Origin: Caldifarciminota bacterium
GTDB lineage: Bacteria; Hydrothermota; Hydrothermia; B15-G9; DRBW01
Length of the DNA stretch: 6,205 nt
Direction: 5' to 3'
Assembly: GCA_011042705.1 (NCBI GenBank)
Contig: DRBW01000192.1
Span: 1-6,205, forward strand
The notes beneath the pieces were generated by a model. That model worked only from the letters and a program-made list of their open reading frames with translations, did not search any database and had not been told where the DNA came from. The position numbers and the translations under genes were made by a program. This document shows, one piece after another, positions 1 through 5,376 of the stretch; position 1 is the stretch's first letter; every line of letters begins with the position of its first letter.

Positions 1-343
1 CTTATACATTTCCCCTATTATCAACCGCTACCCCGCGGGCCCGATCATAACCGCCGTTATCCAGTGTGTCTACCCAGAGAAGATTCCCAAGTGAATCATA
101 CCTCACCGTCAGATAATCATAGTTTCCACTAATGTAAGATTCTCCTGTAACATATACATTTCCCCTATCATCAACCGCTACCCCGCGGGCAAAATCGTTT
201 CCACTATCCAGCGTATCTGCCCAGAGGATATTACCTGATGAATCATACTTCATTGTGAGATAATTATTGGTTGTTGCACCACCAATGGTGGAAAATCCTG
301 TAACATATACATTTCCCCTATCATCAACCGCTATCCCGCGGGC
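1..343 (-). repeat. Tandem 150/153-bp coding repeats (SBBP units)
   Basis: Three in-frame units lie on the minus strand: 191-343 (153 bp), 41-190 (150 bp) and the start of a third at 1-40. The core is strongly conserved as DNA. Positions 143-190 and 296-343 match at 47 of 48 bases, differing only at 181 versus 334. Positions 1-40 match 151-190 except at positions 2 and 19. The rest of each unit is more divergent. Conservation is concentrated in the block coding for GNVYVTG and ARGVAVDD. Confidence 0.85.
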
Positions 344-469
344 ATCATCATTTGTGCCGGTATCCAGTGTATCTATCCACTCAATCACATATTTGGGCTG
401 TGCCCCCAATGGCATAAAAAATATATGTAACATCCATAGAACCAATCCTGCCTTAAACAGATGTTTCAT
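2..469 (-). CDS. Exported SBBP (beta-propeller) repeat protein, cut short by a stop in repeat 3
   Basis: Encodes 155 residues. Residues 1-23 look like a Sec signal peptide: charged start MKHLFK, hydrophobic core, and probable cleavage after LGA before Gln24. Tandem SBBP-type repeats follow, with the core ARGVAVDDRGNVYVTG and a second strand such as YLTVRYDSLGNLLW. Unit 1 spans residues 43-93 (51 aa), unit 2 spans 94-143 (50 aa), and unit 3 begins at 144. Such repeats form blades of extracellular or surface beta-propellers; ligand and function are unknown. The ATG at 467-469 has an AGGAGG 4 nt upstream. The frame ends at TAA (2-4) exactly where the other repeats have TAT (Tyr of VYVTG). Two and a bit repeats are too few for a propeller, so the gene is probably longer and is interrupted by a nonsense mutation or by a base error at a contig end. 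By eye its GC content is lower than that of the other genes. The family call is firm; the true 3' end is unknown. Confidence 0.8.
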   Translation of the reverse strand: MKHLFKAGLVLWMLHIFFMPLGAQPKYVIEWIDTLDTGTNDDARGIAVDDRGNVYVTGFSTIGGATTNNYLTMKYDSSGNILWADTLDSGNDFARGVAVDDRGNVYVTGESYISGNYDYLTVRYDSLGNLLWVDTLDNGGYDRARGVAVDNRGNV

Positions 470-480
470 AATTCCTCCTA
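470..480 (-). promoter_or_regulatory. Ribosome binding site of the SBBP-repeat gene
   Basis: On the minus strand AGGAGG (474-479) is followed by AATT and then the ATG at 467-469. The 4-nt spacing is short but the match to the anti-Shine-Dalgarno sequence is perfect, which fixes this start. Confidence 0.75.
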
Positions 481-490
481 TGTTTATTTA

Positions 491-515
491 ATTATATACA
501 ACTCCCTTTTTGCAA
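491..515 (-). promoter_or_regulatory. Possible weak promoter for the SBBP-repeat gene
   Basis: The minus strand has a perfect TATAAT -10 box at 491-496. A TTGCAA lies upstream at 510-515, but the spacer is only 13 bp, well under the usual 17, so the -35 assignment is doubtful. The region is AT-rich and sits at the right distance from the start codon, giving a leader of roughly 15 nt. The -10 element is plausible; the promoter as a whole is a guess. Confidence 0.35.
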
Positions 516-631
516 GAGAGATCTTCAGTTTTAAAATATAATGCTTACAGCCTTTGCATAACAACTTTCACGGAAAAAGAAAAGGCCTCAATCCATCATA
601 TCCGGCGGACAGGCCACGAACTACGATCGGC

Positions 632-660
632 TTGATTTTAGAAAGGGTGCCGTGTATTAT
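632..660 (+). promoter_or_regulatory. Sigma70-like promoter for the PorV-like/solute-binding operon
   Basis: TTGATT (632-637) and TATTAT (655-660) are separated by exactly 17 bp, close to the bacterial consensus TTGACA-N17-TATAAT. An overlapping TATAAA at 658-663 is an alternative -10. Transcription would begin near 667, leaving a leader of about 29 nt that contains the AAAGGAGG ribosome binding site. No operator-like inverted repeat is evident around it. Confidence 0.6.
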
Positions 661-678
661 AAATTAAATTCTCACGTC

Positions 679-686
679 AAAGGAGG
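679..686 (+). promoter_or_regulatory. Strong ribosome binding site of the PorV-like gene
   Basis: AAAGGAGG lies 9 nt upstream of the ATG at 696. It is a near-perfect anti-Shine-Dalgarno match at standard spacing and decides the start of this gene. Confidence 0.85.
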
Positions 687-695
687 CATCTGTAT

Positions 696-1718
696 ATGTC
701 TAACACCAAATGGGCAGTGCTCTTGGGAGTTATCTTAACGGCAGGAGCTCTGATGGCCTCGGCCACTGAGGCCGGCGGCGTGTTTCTGACGATTTTCCCG
801 GGCGCCAAAGCCACTGCTATAGGAGCTGCTTTCAGCGCAGTAGCAGACGACGCTACGGCGAGCTATTATAACCCGGGAGCCATGGCATACTTCAATAAAA
901 CAGAATTCTCCCTGATACACGCGCCATGGCTGAGAGCACTCGCATCCGATATGTATTATGAGTTTGCCGGCTTTGTCAAGCCGATTGGAAAAGCGGGAGT
1001 GCTGGGGGGACATGTGATCTACCTGACGCTCGGCGAGATGGTCGCAGTGAAGGAGGGCGGTGAAGTCGTGGGAAGGTTCAGGCCCTACGACGTGGCCGTA
1101 GACGTAGCCTACAGCACAAAATTACGCGAAAACCTGGGTCTTGGCGTCGGAGCAAAGCTGATCCACAGCTTCCTCGCGCCCGGCAACATCATCAGGGAAG
1201 TGCTCGGAGAGCCCGGAGGAGGCGGTTCAGCCACAACCTTTGCTCTCGACGGTGGCGTTCTTTACAAGCCCTTCAAATGCCTGAATCTATCGGCTGTCCT
1301 GGCGAATATGGGGCCCGGACTCAAATACACGGAGAGCGGGAACACCGATCCCCTGCCCTGGCTCCTGAGGCTTGGCTTTGCCATAAGGCCGATCGAGAAC
1401 AAATACCACAGGATCACAATTTCTGGCGACGCCAACAAGGTCCTGGTCGGTTTCATCAGCGATCTCAAGGACCTCGGCCTTTCTTACGTTCTTAAAGAGG
1501 CATGGCTTCACGGTGGCATCGAATACACCTATTATGATCTCATTTCGTTGAGGGTAGGCTATTTCTACGATCGATATGGCCTCAGAAAGGGCATAACCTT
1601 CGGAGGCGGAGTCAAGTTCAAGAACTTCAAGCTCGACATCGCCGACGACTCAAAGATCTACGACTTCGAAGAAAGCTCCAACAGAAGGTTCTCCATAAGT
1701 TACATAATGAACCAGTGA
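696..1718 (+). CDS. PorV/PorQ-like (UPF0164-type) outer-membrane beta-barrel protein
   Basis: A 340-residue protein with a signal peptide at residues 1-23 or 1-26 (hydrophobic VLLGVILTAGALMA, then ASA/TEA). The diagnostic block is at residues 36-64: GAKATAIGAAFSAVADDATA followed by SYYNPGAMA. This matches the family consensus of a GA-R/K-A--G-AF-A-ADDA start and a Y-W/Y-NPA element. The rest alternates short strands rich in Gly and aromatic residues (LGLGVGAKLI, LRVGYFYDRYGL, ITFGGGVKF), as expected of a FadL/PorV-like barrel. The last strand, RRFSISYIM, is followed by NQ rather than a terminal aromatic residue. Known relatives include PorV of type IX secretion and uncharacterised UPF0164 proteins. 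Nothing here shows secretion rather than transport. The gene has its own promoter and ribosome binding site and overlaps the next gene by 4 nt, so the two are probably co-expressed. Confidence 0.8.
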   Translation: MSNTKWAVLLGVILTAGALMASATEAGGVFLTIFPGAKATAIGAAFSAVADDATASYYNPGAMAYFNKTEFSLIHAPWLRALASDMYYEFAGFVKPIGKAGVLGGHVIYLTLGEMVAVKEGGEVVGRFRPYDVAVDVAYSTKLRENLGLGVGAKLIHSFLAPGNIIREVLGEPGGGGSATTFALDGGVLYKPFKCLNLSAVLANMGPGLKYTESGNTDPLPWLLRLGFAIRPIENKYHRITISGDANKVLVGFISDLKDLGLSYVLKEAWLHGGIEYTYYDLISLRVGYFYDRYGLRKGITFGGGVKFKNFKLDIADDSKIYDFEESSNRRFSISYIMNQ

Positions 1719-2992
1719 GAAAAGTCCCCCTTTTTCTCTTTCTGACTTTTCTCTTCGCGGGCTGTATAAGCAAGGGGTACAGAGGTGTGCCCTTCTGGCA
1801 CGCCATGGGCGGACCTCTGGGAGACGTCCTTAACGGAATCATAGACGACTTCAACAAACAGCACCCCGATTCCCTCCCCATAGTATCCGTGAAGATGGGC
1901 AACTACTCCACTCTCTCGCAGAAACTCATGGGAGCCGTCGCTGCAGGCAAGCCCCCGGTCCTCGCTCAGGTCTACGAGTCATGGACTTCCGAGCTTCTTT
2001 CTGCGGGAAAGATCGTCCCCCTGGACAGGTACATAATGGGCGAGAACGGCCTGGGGAAAGAAATCTTAGATGATATCTTTCCCATTTTCCTCGAAGACAA
2101 CCGATGGGAGGGGGAATTCATAACCTTTCCCTTTAACAAGAGCGTGCCGGTTTTCTATTACAACATGGACCTCTTCGAAAAGTACGGCATAGAGGAATTC
2201 CCGAAGACATGGGATGAATTCAGAGAAATAGCCAAAAAACTGACGATAGACACCGACGGCGACGGGAAATACGACATATATGGAACGGCTTTCCCGGTCA
2301 ACGTCTGGATGTTCGAAACCCTTCTCTACCAGAAGGGCGGCGCCCTCATCAAGGACGGAAAGGCAGCATTCAATTCGAAAGAGGGGGTAGAGGCCCTTCA
2401 GTATTTCGTTGACCTCATCTATAAAGACAGTTGTGCTTATCTCAGTACCGGTTACAGGCATCAGGACGATTTCGCTGTCGGCAAGGTGGCCATGGTATGG
2501 GGCACAATCGTCTCCTATAGTTTCATGAAGGACAAGATAACCTTCAGGCTGGGTGTGGCAAGGATACCCCGTGACAGGGATTCAGTGGTGGTGATCTCGG
2601 GTACTAACGTGGCATTGTTCTCTGACGTCCCCGAGGTCAAGAGGGAGAAGGCATTCGAGTTCATAAAATACTTCCTCACGCCCGAAGTTCAGGCCCGATG
2701 GTCCATAGGAACGGGCTACCTGCCTCTCCGGAGGTCGGTGCTGGAAAGGCCTGAGATGAAAGAATTCCTCAGCAAAGTTCCGGGAATGAAGGAGGCAATC
2801 CTCTCCGTAGAGCATGCCATTTACGAGCCGCGCACGCCGGCCTGGTTCACAGGGAGAAGGTATCTCGAGACCGAGGGCCTCGAACCCGTTTTCCTGGGGT
2901 ATTTGAGCCCCAGAGAAGCTCTGGACAGGGCCGCTGCCCTTATCGACGTGGAGCTACAGCGGATCGAAAAAAGGGCTAAATCAGCCCCATAA
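1715..2992 (+). CDS. ABC-type sugar/glycerol-phosphate solute-binding lipoprotein (family 1, UgpB-like)
   Basis: A 425-residue extracellular solute-binding protein. Residues 1-17 form a lipoprotein signal with lipobox LFAGC, so Cys17 would be lipidated. The mature part has the family pattern: FWHAMGGPLGDVLNGIIDDF at 27-46 (UgpB-like), VYESWTSELLSAGKIVPLD near 86-104, FPFNKSVPVFYYNMDLFEKY at 138-157, then TWDEF. The C-terminal lobe has GKVAMVWG (256-263) and AFEFIKYFLTPEVQARW (313-329). DTDGDGKYD at 179-187 resembles a calcium-binding loop often seen in this family. The substrate is probably a sugar or a glycerol-phosphate-like compound, but this cannot be fixed from sequence alone. The start is GTG at 1715, overlapping the upstream stop as GTGA. 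No Shine-Dalgarno sequence is evident, so translation is probably coupled. Neither permease nor ATPase is in the window. The 3' end overlaps the convergent pgeF by 17 bp. Confidence 0.88.
   Translation: MRKVPLFLFLTFLFAGCISKGYRGVPFWHAMGGPLGDVLNGIIDDFNKQHPDSLPIVSVKMGNYSTLSQKLMGAVAAGKPPVLAQVYESWTSELLSAGKIVPLDRYIMGENGLGKEILDDIFPIFLEDNRWEGEFITFPFNKSVPVFYYNMDLFEKYGIEEFPKTWDEFREIAKKLTIDTDGDGKYDIYGTAFPVNVWMFETLLYQKGGALIKDGKAAFNSKEGVEALQYFVDLIYKDSCAYLSTGYRHQDDFAVGKVAMVWGTIVSYSFMKDKITFRLGVARIPRDRDSVVVISGTNVALFSDVPEVKREKAFEFIKYFLTPEVQARWSIGTGYLPLRRSVLERPEMKEFLSKVPGMKEAILSVEHAIYEPRTPAWFTGRRYLETEGLEPVFLGYLSPREALDRAAALIDVELQRIEKRAKSAP
2967..2988 (-). terminator. Intrinsic terminator of the prfA-prmC-TPR-pgeF operon
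   Basis: Read on the minus strand, GGGCT-GATTT-AGCCC forms a perfect 5-bp stem with a 5-nt loop (2973-2987). An outer G-T wobble can extend it, and six T residues follow (2972-2967). The pgeF stop codon TAG (2978-2976) overlaps the loop and the 3' arm. Read on the plus strand the hairpin has no U-tract after it, so it should act only on the minus-strand operon. It lies wholly inside the 3' coding end of the solute-binding protein gene. No separate plus-strand terminator was seen. Confidence 0.7.
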
Positions 2993-3650
2993 TAGCCCAC
3001 ATGTAACCCGTCCTTTCCCCTTCCCTGCGCCTGGAATGGAAAAGTTTATCGTCCCTGTAAGTGCAGTAGGGAGCAAAAACGATGTTATCCCCGGCGACGC
3101 CCCTTCGCAACAGCTCAGCCCTGATAAAACCCCTGAGGTCAAGGAAAAGTTTTGCCCCTTCCCGCCTGACGAAGCCGGGAAAAAGGGAGCCGACGTCTTC
3201 TCCCACCTCGTAGACCTCTCCTGAAATGCCCGGACCCGCAGCGGCTACAAGGTCCTGCGGATCGGAGCCCTCCTCAGTGAGAAGATCCATGGCAGAAGCG
3301 ATTATTCCCGCCTTAAGGCCTCTCCAGCCAGCATGAATCAGAACCGCATTTTTTCTTATCGGATCGCCTATGAAGACGGGATAGCAATCGGCCACCCTGA
3401 TGCCCGCGAAGATCCCGTGCTCCCTCACCAGAAATCCATCTCCTTCCATATCTCCCCTGGGACAGAATCCCCTGCTTATCTCTATTATTTTGTCCCCGTG
3501 GACCTGCTTTAGATAGCAGTAGCTCCGCACCGAATAACGTTCTAAAAAGGATAGACCGTGGCGGGCGGAGAAAAGGAGAAGGAAAGGATGTTTGGACTCA
3601 AACCTGAGATGAGGGACCGGCTTCGCTTCCAGAACCCATTTTCCCGTCAT
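2976..3650 (-). CDS. pgeF: PgeF/YfiH-type laccase-domain protein (peptidoglycan editing factor or purine nucleoside phosphorylase family)
   Basis: A 224-residue protein of the multicopper-polyphenol-oxidase-like (Cu-oxidase_4) family. It shows the family metal-site motifs: LKQVHGDKI (His51), VADCYPV (Cys89) and IHAGWRGL (His106). GPGISGEVYEVG follows at 139-150, and APYCTYRDDKLFHSRR lies near the C-terminus. Length is slightly short of the usual 230-260. Family members have been shown to phosphorolyse or deaminate purine nucleosides, and in E. coli the protein corrects serine misincorporation in peptidoglycan precursors; which role applies here is unknown. At 145 a Glu stands where many relatives have Cys. 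The ATG at 3648-3650 overlaps the upstream stop as ATGA and has no clear Shine-Dalgarno sequence, so translation is probably coupled. It is the last gene of the operon and ends in an intrinsic terminator. Confidence 0.88.
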   Translation of the reverse strand: MTGKWVLEAKPVPHLRFESKHPFLLLFSARHGLSFLERYSVRSYCYLKQVHGDKIIEISRGFCPRGDMEGDGFLVREHGIFAGIRVADCYPVFIGDPIRKNAVLIHAGWRGLKAGIIASAMDLLTEEGSDPQDLVAAAGPGISGEVYEVGEDVGSLFPGFVRREGAKLFLDLRGFIRAELLRRGVAGDNIVFAPYCTYRDDKLFHSRRREGERTGYMWAIMGLI

Positions 3651-4570
3651 AACACGGTAAGTTCGTCGCCGAGAGTGGAAACCAGTTCCTTATAGCTTCT
3701 CGAGATGCTGCCCCTCGAAACCCTGTATTTGCGGGCGAGGTCCACCTGGCTCAGCCCCCGCCCCATAAAGAGCATGTCGATCGTGTACTCCAGGGCGGCC
3801 GCCCATACCTCGGGCTTTCGGATCAGCTTTCTGTTTGCCTTTCTGAAATTCAACCAGATCCTGGAGGCCTCCTCAAGGAGATATTCGGGATAAAAAGGCT
3901 CTGCCTTATCGTAAAAGAGGGAGAGAACCCTCACCTCGCTCTCGCTGAAGTAATTGAATATATCGCCGATACGCTGGCCCTTTTTGAGCAATTCAGCATA
4001 TTCCTTGATGAAATTCCAGGTTTCCTCTACGAAGGGCGAATCCGGCTCGAGCTCGCGCGCCAGGTCTGCCATGTAGATGGCTTCATCCATCTCCTCCTTC
4101 TTGGCGAGGCACATGGCAAGGTCTGTGCAGATATACGGATTTTCAGGGTCCAGTTCGTGGGCCTTTCTGAGAAGCGCCTCGCCTTCATCTAACTTGTCCC
4201 TGACACAGAGAACCCATCCCAGGGACCTCAGATACTCCGGCTCGTCGGGATCCCCTGAGAGGGCTTTTCTGAGCTCCCTCTCGGCCTCTTTTACCTTCAT
4301 CAGCTTGGAATAGGCGAAACCGAGCAGATAGTGGTAATGATGATCACGAGGATTGACAGAAACGAGTTCCTTCAGATATTTAACCGACTCACGCACTCTT
4401 CCTGTATAAAGCAGGAGGTCGCCTAAGTGAAGAAGTACCTCCTCGACCCCGCTCTTATCGCTGCTAAATGCCGATAGCGATCTCTTGAAAAGATCAATGG
4501 CCGATTCATATTCCCCATTACGCTCGGCCCTGAGACCCTTCTTGAAAAACTGACTCGCTATGTCGTTCAA
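3647..4570 (-). CDS. TPR protein with C-terminal helix-turn-helix, function unknown
   Basis: A 307-residue cytoplasmic protein with no signal peptide or membrane segment. About five tetratricopeptide repeats fill residues 4-177, roughly 4-33, 43-75, 77-109, 111-143 and 145-177. They show typical G-Y/A-A----F/L patterns, such as NGEYESAIDLFKRSL and KLDEGEALLRKAHELDPENP. A helical linker follows (180-250), then an all-helical C-terminal part. Its segment AAALEYTIDML (257-267) leads into LSQVDLARKYRVSRGSISRS (273-292), a convincing helix-turn-helix. This arrangement recalls the second cyclin fold plus HTH of TFIIB-like proteins and HTH segments in some bacterial SEC-C/TPR proteins; that likeness is my inference. 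It starts at TTG with AAGGAGGA 7 nt upstream, overlaps prmC by TTGA and pgeF by ATGA. It could be a regulator or a scaffold; I do not recognise a named family. Confidence 0.8.
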   Translation of the reverse strand: MNDIASQFFKKGLRAERNGEYESAIDLFKRSLSAFSSDKSGVEEVLLHLGDLLLYTGRVRESVKYLKELVSVNPRDHHYHYLLGFAYSKLMKVKEAERELRKALSGDPDEPEYLRSLGWVLCVRDKLDEGEALLRKAHELDPENPYICTDLAMCLAKKEEMDEAIYMADLARELEPDSPFVEETWNFIKEYAELLKKGQRIGDIFNYFSESEVRVLSLFYDKAEPFYPEYLLEEASRIWLNFRKANRKLIRKPEVWAAALEYTIDMLFMGRGLSQVDLARKYRVSRGSISRSYKELVSTLGDELTVL

Positions 4571-5376
4571 GGATATCTCCTCCTTATGCGGGCTACCCTG
4601 ATCCTCCCATCGAGGTCCCTGCGGTACTCCAGTTCGTACCTCCCGGAGGAAAGCAGCTCCTCCAGGGAAGGAGCTATCAGAGGGGAAATCTCCAAAAAGA
4701 GGCTGCCGCCCGGAGATAGATGGACATCCAGCCCCTCTATGATCTTTCTGATTACGGAGAGACCGTCAGCCCCTCCGTCAAGGGCGATCCTCGGCTCCCA
4801 TGAAAGGGACGGATCGGCTTTTCTCACTTCATCCCTGGGAATATAGGGAGGATTCGAAACTATAAGGTCGAATTTCTCATTGCCACGTAAGGCGCCGAAG
4901 ACATCGGAGAGAACAAAACGCACGTTGGAAAGGCGGTATCTCCTCGCGTTGGCCTCCGCATATCGGAGCGCCACGGGAGAAATATCGACGGCCGTTACGG
5001 CGGACTTCTCAAACCTGCGGGCGAGATAAATCGCGAGGGCACCGGTACCGGTGCCGATGTCGAGGATGTTTCGAGGTTCATCCTCTTTGAAGTGGTCGAG
5101 AACGGCGAGAAGGAGGACCTCGGTCTCGGGCCTGGGTATGAAAACGCCGGGGCCCACGAAAAGCTCCATGTCGAGAAAGTATGCCCTGCCGGTGAGATAG
5201 GGGAGCGGGACCCCGAGCTCTTTCTCTATCAGGGAAACTCTCCGGAATCTCTCTAACCTCTCCTCGTCTATGCCATCCGACAGGATTTCCTCAATGGACT
5301 TACCCGTTGCCTCCTCCAGCCTGTAGATTATGCTCCGGCTGGCCTCCGATGAATTAAAAGGCACCGATTTCTTCAA
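4567..5376 (-). CDS. prmC: Peptide chain release factor N5-glutamine methyltransferase PrmC (HemK)
   Basis: A 269-residue class I SAM-dependent methyltransferase that methylates the glutamine of the GGQ motif in release factors. Order of motifs: a short N-terminal helical substrate-binding domain (about 1-75, with GVPLPYLTGRAYF), VFIPRPETE (78-86), SAM motif I LDIGTGTGALA (105-115), acidic VDIS (130-133), and the signature VSNPPYIP (173-180) whose NPPY contacts the target glutamine. EPRIALDGGADGL and RDLDGRIRV follow near the end. Compared with E. coli PrmC (277 aa), the N-terminus is about ten residues shorter and appears to lack the first helix. The start is TTG at 5374-5376 with AGGAG 10 nt upstream; an in-frame stop (5410-5412) with no better start in between rules out a longer form. 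It overlaps prfA by 23 nt, so enzyme and substrate are co-expressed. GTG at codon 5 is a less likely start. Confidence 0.95.
   Translation of the reverse strand: MKKSVPFNSSEASRSIIYRLEEATGKSIEEILSDGIDEERLERFRRVSLIEKELGVPLPYLTGRAYFLDMELFVGPGVFIPRPETEVLLLAVLDHFKEDEPRNILDIGTGTGALAIYLARRFEKSAVTAVDISPVALRYAEANARRYRLSNVRFVLSDVFGALRGNEKFDLIVSNPPYIPRDEVRKADPSLSWEPRIALDGGADGLSVIRKIIEGLDVHLSPGGSLFLEISPLIAPSLEELLSSGRYELEYRRDLDGRIRVARIRRRYP
4578..4585 (-). promoter_or_regulatory. Ribosome binding site of the TPR-HTH gene, inside prmC
   Basis: AAGGAGGA on the minus strand lies 7 nt upstream of the TTG at 4568-4570, within the last codons of prmC (the Arg-Arg-Arg run). It is the reason to accept TTG as the start rather than an internal ATG. 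Confidence 0.8.

Noticed and set aside
583..616. Inverted repeat AGGCCT...AGGCC in the divergent intergenic region as an operator or terminator
   Set aside because: The stem is only about 5 bp with a loop over 20 nt, there is no T-run, and one arm is part of a self-palindrome. It is no better than chance.
735..1013. Minus-strand open frame of 92 codons opposite the PorV-like gene
   Set aside because: It is fully antisense to a well-supported gene, has no recognisable motif or ribosome binding site, and its Cys/His/Ser/Arg-rich composition is typical of a shadow frame.
2249..2275. DTDGDGKYD stretch in the solute-binding protein as a separate dockerin or EF-hand domain
   Set aside because: It is a single loop without a paired second motif, and such DxDxDG loops are common within family 1 solute-binding proteins.
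2066..2461. Minus-strand open frame of 131 codons inside the solute-binding protein gene
   Set aside because: It is antisense to conserved family motifs and shows no domain or start signal. It is treated as a shadow.
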